Positions 1 to 11,860 of a stretch of 34,897 nucleotides of DNA are shown one piece after another; position 1 is the first letter of the stretch; the number at the start of each line of letters is the position of its first letter. Origin of the DNA: Phenylobacterium deserti (GTDB taxonomy: Bacteria > Pseudomonadota > Alphaproteobacteria > Caulobacterales > Caulobacteraceae); the NCBI GenBank assembly GCA_945874825.1, contig CAMCIK010000016.1, positions 1 to 34,897 on the forward strand, in the 5' to 3' direction. The position numbers and the translations under genes were made by a program. The notes beneath the pieces are model-generated. The model saw nothing but the letters and a program-made list of their open reading frames with translations. It was not told the origin of the DNA and made no database searches.

Positions 1-78
1 GAGGACGTCGAGCCCAACCCCCCGGAAGGCGGCGCCATAGTCGGCGCGCCGGACCTTCAGCTGGTACTCGTTACACAT
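1..78 (-). CDS. N-terminal fragment of a probable SRAP (YedK/HMCES-like) protein, cut by the window edge
   Basis: Only the first 26 codons are in the window. The start is ATG at 78 and the protein opens M-C-N-E-Y-Q-L. A cysteine at position 2 followed by N or G and an aromatic residue is typical of the SOS response-associated peptidase family, in which Cys2 becomes the N-terminal nucleophile that crosslinks to abasic sites in single-stranded DNA. The start lies 9 nt after the stop of the HdeD-like gene on the same strand, so the two are probably cotranscribed. The assignment rests on a few residues and is tentative. It would need the downstream conserved Glu and His, which lie outside this window. 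Confidence 0.5.
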   Translation of the reverse strand, partial: MCNEYQLKVRRADYGAAFRGVGLDVL

Positions 79-87
79 AAGCCCTGA

Positions 88-687
88 TCAGTTGGCGACC
101 CTTGCCGTCAGGCGTCGCAGGGCGAGGCCGACCAGGAGCCAGCCAAGGCCTGCGAGCAGAAGGTCAAGCCCAAGCAGAAGACCCAGGGTCGTTTGGCTGG
201 AGGCCGGCCAGCGCAACAGGATGATGCCACCCAGGACGCCAGTCGCAACCCCTGAGGCGGCCAGCCATCCCCAGGCCTTGGTGACCTGGCGGACCTGGAG
301 TGAGATGACGACGCGGACCACCCCAGAGGCGATCAGGACCGCTCCGAGCATCAGGGTGAGGACACCAGCCGCCAGGACGGGGTTCCTCAGGACCAGTACG
401 CCGCAGGCGATGTAGAGAGCGCCCAGCAGGATCCACAAGGCCATGCGGCCCGTCCCGCGTTGCCGGAAGCCATGCACCACCTCCACCACGCCGGCGAGCA
501 GCATGGCGACACCCACCAGAGTTACCGTGGCGGCGGTGGCGACCCCAAGCGAGAAGAGGGCGGCGACGCCGAGGACGACCAGGGCGGCGCCGACGCCGAT
601 GACCCACCCCGAGGCACCCCGAAGCGTCTCCAAACCTTTGAGGGTGCGATCGCGCAGGACCTCCAAGGGGCTATTCTCTTCACTCAT
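88..687 (-). CDS. HdeD family (DUF308) membrane protein
   Basis: This 199-residue protein is almost wholly hydrophobic, with about six membrane segments in pairs: roughly residues 27-49, 52-72, 83-103, 108-130, 140-160 and 168-190. Length and pattern match the HdeD/DUF308 family of inner-membrane proteins, named after an E. coli acid-resistance protein of unknown biochemical activity. I start it at ATG 687 because a GGGGAAG Shine-Dalgarno ends 6 nt upstream. The in-frame GTG at 693 would leave no spacing. It is followed 9 nt later by the probable SRAP gene on the same strand. No catalytic motif is visible, and a role in acid or envelope stress is only a family-level guess. Confidence 0.85.
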   Translation of the reverse strand: MSEENSPLEVLRDRTLKGLETLRGASGWVIGVGAALVVLGVAALFSLGVATAATVTLVGVAMLLAGVVEVVHGFRQRGTGRMALWILLGALYIACGVLVLRNPVLAAGVLTLMLGAVLIASGVVRVVISLQVRQVTKAWGWLAASGVATGVLGGIILLRWPASSQTTLGLLLGLDLLLAGLGWLLVGLALRRLTARVAN

Positions 688-928
688 GTCCACTTCCCCA
701 GTCCAGACTTGGAAGCAGCCTGCCCCTTGGTTACGAAAGGGTCAACCCCGGGGGGCCTCCGGCGACCAACGGCGGGCCTGCTGGCGGGCAGACCTGCACC
801 CCGCACCGATGCCGATGGCCCGGATACCCGATCTCAGGATCACTTGCCGTTGGCATGAAGGCCTTTCTTAATCAAATTACCCAAAAACGGAGTGTGGAAT
901 TCTTCGTTCAGTTTCATTGAATTCGATC

Positions 929-3520
<2,592 letters not shown>

Positions 3521-3541
3521 GGCCGGACGCCCGCGCCCGGG

Positions 3542-4060
3542 TCAGGCGCGGATCTTCATGGCACCGAGGTAGTCGCGCTTGCCCAGGGGCGCACCCTTCT
3601 GCCGGAGGATGTCGTAGGCGGTCGCGGCATGGAAATGCAGGTTTGGAAGCGAGAAGGACATCAGGAAGCCTTCTGCGGTGAAGGGGATCTGGGACTGTCC
3701 GATCCTGAACAGCACCTCGCGGCCCTCCAGGGCGTTGACCTCGTCAACCGACAGGGCCTTCAGGCGGGTGTGGGCATCGGCAACTAGGCCCTGCAGGCCG
3801 GCATAGTCGAGATCCTGGGGTGCCGGCGGCCCGAAAACGCCGGCCCGGGCACCCTCGATGGCGTTGATCGAATGGTGGACAACCGAGAGAAGCTGGAAAC
3901 GGAAGGGGAACATGTCGTCCGCCAGACGCGCCTCGACGATCTCGTCGGTGCTGATCCCGACATCCTGGCTCCAGACGCGGCCCTTCTCGACGAAGGCGGA
4001 GACGGCGCCAACGGTCTGCAGCATGGAGCCTACACTGACGTCGTAGAGTGAAATCGCCAT
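3542..4060 (-). CDS. DUF1993 family protein (DinB-like helical bundle)
   Basis: The 172-residue soluble protein opens MAISLYDVSVGSMLQ and contains a histidine pair in VVHHS and the segment LPNLHFHAATAYDILR near the C-terminus. This matches the DUF1993 family, which is related to DinB-like four-helix bundles that often hold a metal. The function is unknown. It sits on the opposite strand between two paralogous hybrid kinases. Its 3' end converges on the first kinase with a 21-nt gap, and its 5' end diverges from the second. The start at 4060 has GGAG about 10 nt upstream. No functional link to the kinases can be shown from sequence. Confidence 0.85.
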   Translation of the reverse strand: MAISLYDVSVGSMLQTVGAVSAFVEKGRVWSQDVGISTDEIVEARLADDMFPFRFQLLSVVHHSINAIEGARAGVFGPPAPQDLDYAGLQGLVADAHTRLKALSVDEVNALEGREVLFRIGQSQIPFTAEGFLMSFSLPNLHFHAATAYDILRQKGAPLGKRDYLGAMKIRA

Positions 4061-4202
4061 TTCCTGATCTCCGCTTTCAAGGGGCCGACAGCCTGAATTG
4101 GGAACAATGGCCGCGGGACAAGCTTTTCTTCACCGTTGGGATCCATTCTGTCCAGACCGGACGTTCGGGAGCCGGTCGGATCGGACGCCGGAACCTGGCG
4201 AG

Positions 4203-6767
<2,565 letters not shown>

Positions 6768-6828
6768 GCCTCAGCGCTTTTCCGGGTGTCCGGCGCGGGC
6801 TAGGTTCTGGTTCCCACCGGAGGTCCCG

Positions 6829-7431
6829 ATGATCCGACGCCGCCAAGTCCTCGCCGCCGCCCTCCTGGCTGCAGGCCCCGCACTCGCCGCCGGCAGTCCC
6901 GGCCGGGTCCGGGTCCGGCTTTCCACCAAGCTTGGCGACATCCTTCTGGAACTGCGGGGCGACAAGGCCCCCGCAACGACCGCCAACTTCCTCCGCTATG
7001 TCGACGAACGCCGCATGGATCATGGCTCCTTTTACCGGCGCTCCGTTCCGCCGGGGTCCAAGACCTTCGACTACGGGGTGATCCAGGGCGGCCTGCAAAA
7101 TGATCCGGCCTGGACCCTGCCCCCCGTCCGCCACGAGTCCACGACCCGGACCGGGCTCAAGCACACCAACGGCGCCATCTCCATGGGGCGGCGGGTGCCC
7201 GGAACGGCGACTTCGGACTTCTTCATCTGTGCCGGCGACCAGAACTATCTCGACGCCGATCCAGCCGGGCCCGGCGATAACCTGGGCTTCGCGTGCTTCG
7301 GCTATGTGGTGGAAGGGATGGAGGCGGTGGAGAAGATCATGGCCCTGCCGGTGTCGCCGACCGCCGGGGTGGGGACCATGAAGGGCGAAATGCTTCGTAA
7401 TCCCCTGTCGATCACCGCACGCAGGGCCTGA
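6829..7431 (+). CDS. Cyclophilin-type peptidyl-prolyl cis-trans isomerase, probably exported
   Basis: The 200-residue protein starts at ATG 6829, five bases after GGAGG at 6819-6823. Residues 1-21 form an Arg-rich signal peptide ending in ALA-A, with MIRRRQ at the front, so it is probably periplasmic. The cyclophilin fold follows: KLGDILLEL, the FYRR segment where Arg70 corresponds to the catalytic arginine, GVIQGG with Gln86, GAISMGR, and SDFFIC in place of the usual SQFFI. It should catalyse proline isomerisation during folding of exported proteins, though the altered substrate pocket makes this atypical. A weak Caulobacter-like promoter (GCTAGGTT at 6799-6806) lies between it and the kinase upstream. 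It converges on the Nudix gene with a 3-nt gap. Confidence 0.88.
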   Translation: MIRRRQVLAAALLAAGPALAAGSPGRVRVRLSTKLGDILLELRGDKAPATTANFLRYVDERRMDHGSFYRRSVPPGSKTFDYGVIQGGLQNDPAWTLPPVRHESTTRTGLKHTNGAISMGRRVPGTATSDFFICAGDQNYLDADPAGPGDNLGFACFGYVVEGMEAVEKIMALPVSPTAGVGTMKGEMLRNPLSITARRA

Positions 7432-7434
7432 CCC

Positions 7435-7896
7435 TCAGCCCACGACCCTGGCGAATCCGGCGAGCAAGCGGGAAAGCCCGGGTTCGTCGACGCGGCCGGC
7501 GGCTTCCTCCGGCGCCAGCCAGATCCTTTCCCGCTGGCCGGCCTCGGGCCATTCGTCATGCTCGGTCTCGACACGGAGCGGGTAGACCTTGACCCTGACG
7601 GGCTGGAGAGCGCCGCTGGACAGCCGTTTGTCATAGTCGAAGACGCCGATCTTGCGGGCCCCGGTCCTGCCCTCCACGCCGGCCTCCTCCCAGGCTTCCC
7701 TCGCCGCTATTTGGTGCGGCCTGAGATCCTTGATCGGCCAACCCTTCGGCACCACCCAGCGACGGGTCTCGCGGGAGGTGATCAGCAGGACCTCGATGCC
7801 GCCGGACGCAGAGGGACGCCAGACGAGGGCCGCGTACTGGTCGAGGCGCCCGGTCCCCAGGGGGCCAGGCACGGGGCCCAAGGTCTTTGTGCCCAT
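7435..7896 (-). CDS. Nudix hydrolase
   Basis: The 153-residue protein is a single Nudix domain. The box begins PKGWPIKDL and ends REAWEEAGV (about residues 50-74) and contains the metal-binding REXXEE core. The first Glu of the canonical G-x5-E is replaced by Leu58, a variant I recall in relatives of diphosphoinositol polyphosphate hydrolases. It should hydrolyse a nucleoside-diphosphate-linked or similar substrate with Mg2+; which one cannot be told from sequence. ATG 7896 is preferred over the adjoining GTG at 7899 because GGGGAG lies 7 nt upstream of it. Its start shares one base with the stop of the short remnant ORF upstream, suggesting translational coupling. Confidence 0.88.
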   Translation of the reverse strand: MGTKTLGPVPGPLGTGRLDQYAALVWRPSASGGIEVLLITSRETRRWVVPKGWPIKDLRPHQIAAREAWEEAGVEGRTGARKIGVFDYDKRLSSGALQPVRVKVYPLRVETEHDEWPEAGQRERIWLAPEEAAGRVDEPGLSRLLAGFARVVG

Positions 7897-8093
7897 CACC
7901 CACTCCCCAGTCCGACACAGCGGTCGTGGCCAGGAATTCCAGACGCCGTCAGGCCTGACAGGGGCAGGGTGATCGAGCCTACGGTCTCGGCACCGAGTTC
8001 AGTCGACCTCGTAACCCGGGCCGCTGCGTGCGGCTCGAAGGGATCGGGGATCCGTTCTTCCCGCGGCAAAAGGGCCTGAAACCAAGCCAACAT
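7896..8093 (-). pseudogene. 65-codon remnant resembling the N-terminus of a DUF47 (PhoU-like, Pit accessory) protein
   Basis: The ORF starts at ATG 8093, six bases after GAAGGGA. It opens MLAWFQALLPREER and then reads IPDPFEPHAA. From family knowledge, DUF47 proteins next to Pit phosphate transporters open with a closely similar W-F-x-A-L-x-P-x-E-E-R-F-F-D-L-F-E-x-H-A pattern and run to about 215 residues. Here two Phe and a Leu are replaced by Ile or Pro, and after residue 25 the similarity is lost. None of the other frames I tried restores it. The stop overlaps the Nudix start as TGATG. I read it as a truncated, decaying gene whose translation signal may now serve the Nudix gene. It could also be a new small protein. 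Confidence 0.45.
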
Positions 8094-8251
8094 CCTAAAT
8101 CCCTTCAAACCTCCGTCCCGGGCCGCCGCAGCCAACTCCCGGCCGATCTGACCATGCATTCACGCAACTATCCATCGTGCGCGACCGTCGCCAGCCCTTG
8201 CCGACCGCGTCGGCTTGTGACACCTCGCGCAAAGATCAGGGAACCCCGACC

Positions 8252-8800
8252 ATGACCGACCCTCAACCCGCCTCCGTCTACGATCTCGACCATGCCGAGC
8301 AGGTCGAGGGCCTCGCCACCTTCGCAATCCTGGTGGAAAACGAGCCGGGAGTCCTGCACCGCCTAGTCGGCCTGTTCGCGGCCCGCGGCTACAATATCGA
8401 AAGCCTGACGGTCGCGGAGACCGACCGGAACGCCCATACAAGCCGGGTCACGATCGTCACGCGGGGCGCCCCACAGGTTCTGACCCAGATCGAGGCCCAG
8501 CTCCAGAAGATGGTGGCGGCGCGCCACGTCCAGGACGTGACCCGCGATCCCAACGGGCTGCAGCGAGAACTGGCCCTGGTGAAGGTTCGCGGGGTCGGTG
8601 CCGAGCGGGTCGAGGCCCTGAGGATCAGCGAGATCTTCCGGGCCCGGGTCCTGGACACGGCGATCGACAGTTTCATCTTCGAGGTGACCGGGGCATCGTC
8701 AAAGATCGATAAGTTCCTCGACCTCATGCGCCCCCTGGGGCTGGTCGAACTGGCCCGGACCGGGGTCCTGTCGATTACCCGGGGTGCCGAGACCCTCTGA
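8252..8800 (+). CDS. ilvN: Acetolactate synthase small (regulatory) subunit
   Basis: The 182-residue protein has an N-terminal ACT domain (about residues 22-98) with ILVENEPGVLHRLVGLFAARGYNIESLTV-type sequence, and the C-terminal ALS_ss domain ending in an ARTGVLSITRG segment. This is the IlvN/IlvH family, which binds valine and controls the catalytic subunit IlvB at the first shared step of branched-chain amino-acid synthesis. The start at ATG 8252 follows AGGGA with a spacing of about 9. The gene for the large subunit, usually directly upstream in the same operon, is absent here. The upstream neighbour is the minus-strand DUF47 remnant, so the gene has its own promoter or the locus has been rearranged. 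Confidence 0.95.
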   Translation: MTDPQPASVYDLDHAEQVEGLATFAILVENEPGVLHRLVGLFAARGYNIESLTVAETDRNAHTSRVTIVTRGAPQVLTQIEAQLQKMVAARHVQDVTRDPNGLQRELALVKVRGVGAERVEALRISEIFRARVLDTAIDSFIFEVTGASSKIDKFLDLMRPLGLVELARTGVLSITRGAETL

Positions 8801-8806
8801 AACGCA

Positions 8807-8836
8807 GACGGCCCGGGCGTTTCCACCCGGGCCGTC
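8807..8836. terminator. Hairpin between convergent ilvN and aqpZ
   Basis: GACGGCCCGGG (8807-8817) and CCCGGGCCGTC (8826-8836) form a perfect 11-bp stem with an 8-nt loop. It sits just after the ilvN stop and just before the aqpZ stop, so it can act on both transcripts. No T-run follows on either strand. Confidence 0.65.
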
Positions 8837-8856
8837 GCGTCGACCTGTTGCGAGGA

Positions 8857-9513
8857 TCAGGACAGCAGGCGAGCCCTGTAGAGGGAGGCGCCGATCACCG
8901 CACCGATGACGGGCGCCACGAAGAACAGCCAGAGCTGGGACAGGGCCTGGCCACCGGCAAGGACAGCAGGTCCGAAGCTGCGGGCCGGATTGACCGAGAC
9001 GCCCGTGACCTGAATGCCGACAATGTGGATCACAGCCAGGGTCACGCCGATGGCGATGCCGGCGAAACCGGCGGGGGCGGACGGCGAGGTGGAACCCAGG
9101 ATCACGATGACGAACAGGGCGGTCATCACGATCTCGAAGATCAGGGCTGACTGCTGGCTGAACTCTCCCAGGTAACCCGGACCCCAGCCATTCTGACCCA
9201 GAGAGGCCGTCGAACCTACGATGGCGGCGAGGATGGCGGCACCCGCCAGCGCTCCGGCGAACTGGGCCACCCAGTAGCTGAGCATTTCCCGCAGGTTCAT
9301 GCGCCCGGCGATGAAGACGGCCAGGCTAACGGCGGGGTTCACATGGCATCCGGAGACCGGGCCGATCCCGTAGGCCATGGCGATGATCGCACCGCCAAAG
9401 GCGAGGGAAACACCGAGCTGGCCGACATGCTCTGCTCCGCCGAGTACGGCAGCGCCGCATCCGAAGAGCACGAGGGTAAGCGTGCCGATGAATTCTGCTA
9501 ACATTTTGGACAT
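8857..9513 (-). CDS. aqpZ: Aquaporin Z, water channel
   Basis: The 218-residue inner-membrane protein has six membrane helices and two half-helices carrying the aquaporin NPA motifs: Asn59-Pro-Ala in GCHVNPAVS and Asn175-Pro-Ala in VSVNPARS. His163 and Arg178 fit the narrow water-selective filter of AqpZ rather than a glycerol facilitator. The start at 9513 is preceded by AAGGGAGG five bases upstream, a strong site; an inner ATG at codon 4 is less likely. It is transcribed divergently from the tmRNA gene and ends at the hairpin shared with ilvN. It should allow rapid water movement during osmotic change. Confidence 0.95.
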   Translation of the reverse strand: MSKMLAEFIGTLTLVLFGCGAAVLGGAEHVGQLGVSLAFGGAIIAMAYGIGPVSGCHVNPAVSLAVFIAGRMNLREMLSYWVAQFAGALAGAAILAAIVGSTASLGQNGWGPGYLGEFSQQSALIFEIVMTALFVIVILGSTSPSAPAGFAGIAIGVTLAVIHIVGIQVTGVSVNPARSFGPAVLAGGQALSQLWLFFVAPVIGAVIGASLYRARLLS

Positions 9514-9616
9514 AAGGCCCTCCCTTGGGTTGTGGGTCCAGCCTGAACCATCCTGGGAACTTGGTGAACAGGGAATTTACGAAACCGGCCGCAGGGCCGC
9601 TGGAGACCCCGAGGGA

Positions 9617-9645
9617 TTGAGATTTCACACTGCCTGCACTATATG
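9617..9645 (+). promoter_or_regulatory. Sigma-70-type promoter of the tmRNA gene
   Basis: TTGAGA (9617-9622) and TATATG (9640-9645) are separated by 17 bp. The predicted start near 9652 coincides with the first base of the UUCG hairpin that opens the tmRNA precursor. Confidence 0.65.
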
Positions 9646-9651
9646 ACAAGT

Positions 9652-9975
9652 GTCCGGTTCGCCGGACTATGGGGATAAACGCGCACGAAATAAGCGGACT
9701 GGACCCGGGTGCGATTCCCGGCGGCTCCACCAAACTCCTTCCCTCGCTTCGGTGGGGAAATGCGGGGCCGATCAGCATCGACAGACGTGTAAAGGTGTTG
9801 CTTTCTCCCGGCCTGGCCCACCGTTTCGGGCTTTAAACTAAATGCGAACGATAACTTCGCTGGAGAGGTTCGTCTGGCCGCGTAAGCGACCCGACGGGTT
9901 TCGACCTGAAGCCCTGGCGTCTTAGCAGCGTCAGGCGGGGCCGGGAGGGGGCCTGGCAACAGAACCCCTCCACCT
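9652..9975 (+). ncRNA. ssrA: Transfer-messenger RNA, circularly permuted two-piece form; 3' limit approximate
   Basis: The acceptor piece comes first. It has a GTCCGG-TTCG-CCGGAC hairpin (9652-9667), a T arm with stem CCGGG (9705-9709) and CCCGG (9717-9721), then CGGCTCC (9722-9728), the discriminator A and encoded CCA (9730-9732). After about 31 nt to be excised, the coding piece starts with GGGGCCG (9764-9770). This pairs with CGGCTCC in seven base pairs, including the G3-U70 wobble read by alanyl-tRNA synthetase. The tag ORF runs from the GCG resume codon at 9844 to TAA at 9883-9885, giving AANDNFAGEVRLAA with the charged alanine. A hairpin GGAGGGG (9944-9950) with CCCCTCC (9965-9971) lies near the 3' end. 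It rescues stalled ribosomes and tags the nascent protein for degradation. sspB, for the tag-binding adaptor, follows directly. Confidence 0.93.
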
Positions 9976-10036
9976 TCCTGCATCCCGCCCCGGTCTTCAG
10001 AAGCCTGCCCCTTGCGCCGTACCGGGGGATGGAACC

Positions 10037-10064
10037 TTGCGCGATGCTCCGGGGGCGCTAGTTT
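10037..10064 (+). promoter_or_regulatory. Candidate housekeeping promoter for the sspB operon
   Basis: TTGCGCG (10037-10043) and GCTAGTTT (10057-10064) are 13 bp apart. This resembles the Caulobacter housekeeping consensus TTGACGS-N10-14-GCTANAWC. Read-through from ssrA is an alternative. Confidence 0.4.
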
Positions 10065-10091
10065 GGCGAACGACCTCTGGACAGGACCCAA

Positions 10092-10586
10092 ATGGCTCAG
10101 GAACCACCCGCCCAGGACCTCATGAACTATGAGGCCATGGCCCAGGAGGCCCTGCGCGGGGTTGTCCGCGCCGCTCTCATCCGGGCCGGCCAGCCCGGAG
10201 GGCTTCCGGGCGCTCATCACCTCTACCTGACCTTCAAGACCGGCGCCGCCGGCGTCGAAGGGCCGGAAGACCTGCTGTCTCGCTACCCGGACGAGATGAC
10301 CATTGTCCTTCAGCATCAGTTCTGGGACCTCGAATTGGACGATGTCGGTTTTTCCGTGACGCTCAAGTTCGGCGGCCGTCCGCAGAGACTGACGGTACCC
10401 TACGCCGCCATGAGCCGCTTCTACGATCCCAGCGTACAGTTCCTGCTGCAGTTCGAGGCCGAAGCCACCGGGCCAGTTTCCGCCCCTGCGCCGCCACCGG
10501 TCGCCTCCATCGCACCGAAGTCCGCTCCGGAGCCTGAGCCTGGATCTCCGAAGGTCATCTCCCTCGACCAGTTCCGAAAGAAGTGA
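10092..10586 (+). CDS. sspB: SspB, ClpXP adaptor for ssrA-tagged proteins (alpha type)
   Basis: The 164-residue protein has an N-terminal SspB fold (about residues 11-122) with HHLYLTFKT, YPDEMTIVLQHQFWDLEL and the hydrophobic strand VGFSVTLKFGG. A Pro/Ala-rich linker (about 127-152) follows, then a short C-terminal tail VISLDQFRKK. In this family the fold binds the front of the ssrA tag, and the tail docks on the ClpX zinc-binding domain to tether tagged proteins to ClpXP. The gene lies just downstream of ssrA, matching its role. It heads a compact run of four genes, with the next start 11 nt after its stop or overlapping it. Confidence 0.92.
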   Translation: MAQEPPAQDLMNYEAMAQEALRGVVRAALIRAGQPGGLPGAHHLYLTFKTGAAGVEGPEDLLSRYPDEMTIVLQHQFWDLELDDVGFSVTLKFGGRPQRLTVPYAAMSRFYDPSVQFLLQFEAEATGPVSAPAPPPVASIAPKSAPEPEPGSPKVISLDQFRKK

Positions 10587-10597
10587 GGTTTCACCCC

Positions 10598-11083
10598 GTG
10601 TCAGAGACCCCACCCGCGACCCGCCTGGCAGACACCCCGGAACCCCTGACGGACGAAGCCATCCTGGCCCGCTTCCACAGGACAAAGAACCAGCCGACTG
10701 GCTCCCAGACGCTGGGATTCCGGATTGTCTCGGTAAGTCAGGCTGACAAGTCGGTCGAGGTCGCCTTCGAGGCCCGGGCCGAGCTCCTGCTCAACCCCAT
10801 GAAACAGATCCAGGGCGGCTACCTCTGCGCCATGCTGGATGAGTGCATGTCGGTGGCCTGCATGGTCGCCTCCGGCATGACGCATGTCGCCCCGACCGCG
10901 GAGATGAAGACCTCCTTCTTCCGCCCCGCCCAGCCAGGCCCGATCCGCGGCGTCGGCCGGGTCGCAAAGTGGGGTCGGACCCTGGCCTTTACCGAGGGCG
11001 AACTCTACGACCCCGAGGGCCGGCTTCTGGCCAAGGCCACCGGGACCGCGGTGCCCACCCCCTTCAAGTCCTACAAGAGCTGA
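10598..11083 (+). CDS. PaaI/YdiI-type hotdog-fold acyl-CoA thioesterase
   Basis: From GTG 10598 the protein has 161 residues. An in-frame GTG at 10583 overlaps the sspB stop as GTGA; I prefer 10598 because GAGG lies 9 nt upstream. The hotdog domain occupies about residues 45-150 and carries the family signature GGYLCAMLDECMSVA, where the Asp-Glu pair contains the usual catalytic acid on the long helix. It should hydrolyse a medium-chain or aryl acyl-CoA; the substrate cannot be inferred. Its stop directly abuts the ATG of the C13 peptidase with no gap, so translation is probably coupled. Confidence 0.85.
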   Translation: MSETPPATRLADTPEPLTDEAILARFHRTKNQPTGSQTLGFRIVSVSQADKSVEVAFEARAELLLNPMKQIQGGYLCAMLDECMSVACMVASGMTHVAPTAEMKTSFFRPAQPGPIRGVGRVAKWGRTLAFTEGELYDPEGRLLAKATGTAVPTPFKSYKS

Positions 11084-11860
11084 ATGCTCTCCGCACGCCT
11101 GCCCTTCCTGCTCCTGGTCACCCTGTTCCTGGCCCTTGCAGGGCAGGCGCAGGCTGCCGACACCGCCTTCGGAAAGTGGGCAGCCATCGTCATCGCGGGC
11201 GACTGGCGCGGGTCCGGCGGCGGGGCGACCGAAGCCTTCGACAACGCCCGGCATGATGTCTCCGCCGAACTCGTCCGCCTCGGCTTCTCGCCGGCCAAAA
11301 TCCTGCAGTACTCGGTCCGGCCGGAACGCTACGCCAGGGACCGCCCCGAAAAGTCCGACATCAAGGCGATCTTCGAAGGACTGACCACTCTCACCTCGCG
11401 CGGGCCGGAAGGCTGCCTGGTCTATCTGACGTCCCACGGGATGCCGCAGGGCGTGGTCGTCGACCAGTCCATCCTGCCACCGGACATTCTTGCCGCCATG
11501 CTGGATAGGACCTGCGGGACCCGGCCGACCATTGCGGTGATTTCAGCCTGCTTCTCCGGAGTCTTCGTGCCCGACTTGAGCGCTCCGAACCGGATGGTCC
11601 TGACTGCGGCGCGCCCCGACCGCACCTCCTTCGGCTGCGGGGAGTCAAACCGGTATCCCTTCTTCGACGAATGCTTCCTGCAGAACGCGCCGTCGGCCAG
11701 GAACTTTGCGTCCCTCGCCGGCCAGGTTCGGGGCTGTGTCGCAGAGCGGGAGATCAAGGAGGGGATTCGCCCACCCTCGGAGCCTCAACTCTTTATCGGC
11801 CCGCAACTGCGGCCCGTCCTGCCCCTATATGCCTTCCCGGTACGGGCCCCTTCCCCATGA
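11084..11860 (+). CDS. Exported C13-family (legumain-like, caspase-fold) cysteine peptidase
   Basis: The 258-residue protein has a signal peptide (residues 1-24, cut after AQA). A clan CD catalytic core follows: KWAAIVIAGD on the first strand, His118 in VYLTSHGMPQG and Cys156 in AVISACFSGVF. His-Gly and Ala-Cys-Phe-Ser-Gly after hydrophobic strands are the diagnostic C13/caspase dyad. The mature enzyme is therefore probably periplasmic and may process or cleave envelope proteins. Natural substrates of bacterial C13 peptidases are poorly known. Its ATG abuts the thioesterase stop and its stop overlaps the next ATG by four bases (ATGA), so it is firmly part of an operon with the beta-lactamase-fold gene. 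Further cysteines at 185, 197 and 218 could form disulfides. Confidence 0.85.
   Translation: MLSARLPFLLLVTLFLALAGQAQAADTAFGKWAAIVIAGDWRGSGGGATEAFDNARHDVSAELVRLGFSPAKILQYSVRPERYARDRPEKSDIKAIFEGLTTLTSRGPEGCLVYLTSHGMPQGVVVDQSILPPDILAAMLDRTCGTRPTIAVISACFSGVFVPDLSAPNRMVLTAARPDRTSFGCGESNRYPFFDECFLQNAPSARNFASLAGQVRGCVAEREIKEGIRPPSEPQLFIGPQLRPVLPLYAFPVRAPSP

Noticed and set aside
694..928. Small plus-strand ORFs before the first kinase
   Set aside because: They overlap the HdeD gene or lack a ribosome-binding site and motifs. I see no gene in this gap.
9700..9732. Ordinary tRNA gene, suggested by the T arm and CCA end
   Set aside because: No D arm or anticodon arm precedes it. The 5' acceptor strand lies downstream together with a tag ORF, which identifies tmRNA.
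9639..10685. 348-codon minus-strand frame across tmRNA and sspB
   Set aside because: It runs through the tmRNA structure and the sspB gene; composition and lack of motifs mark it as spurious.
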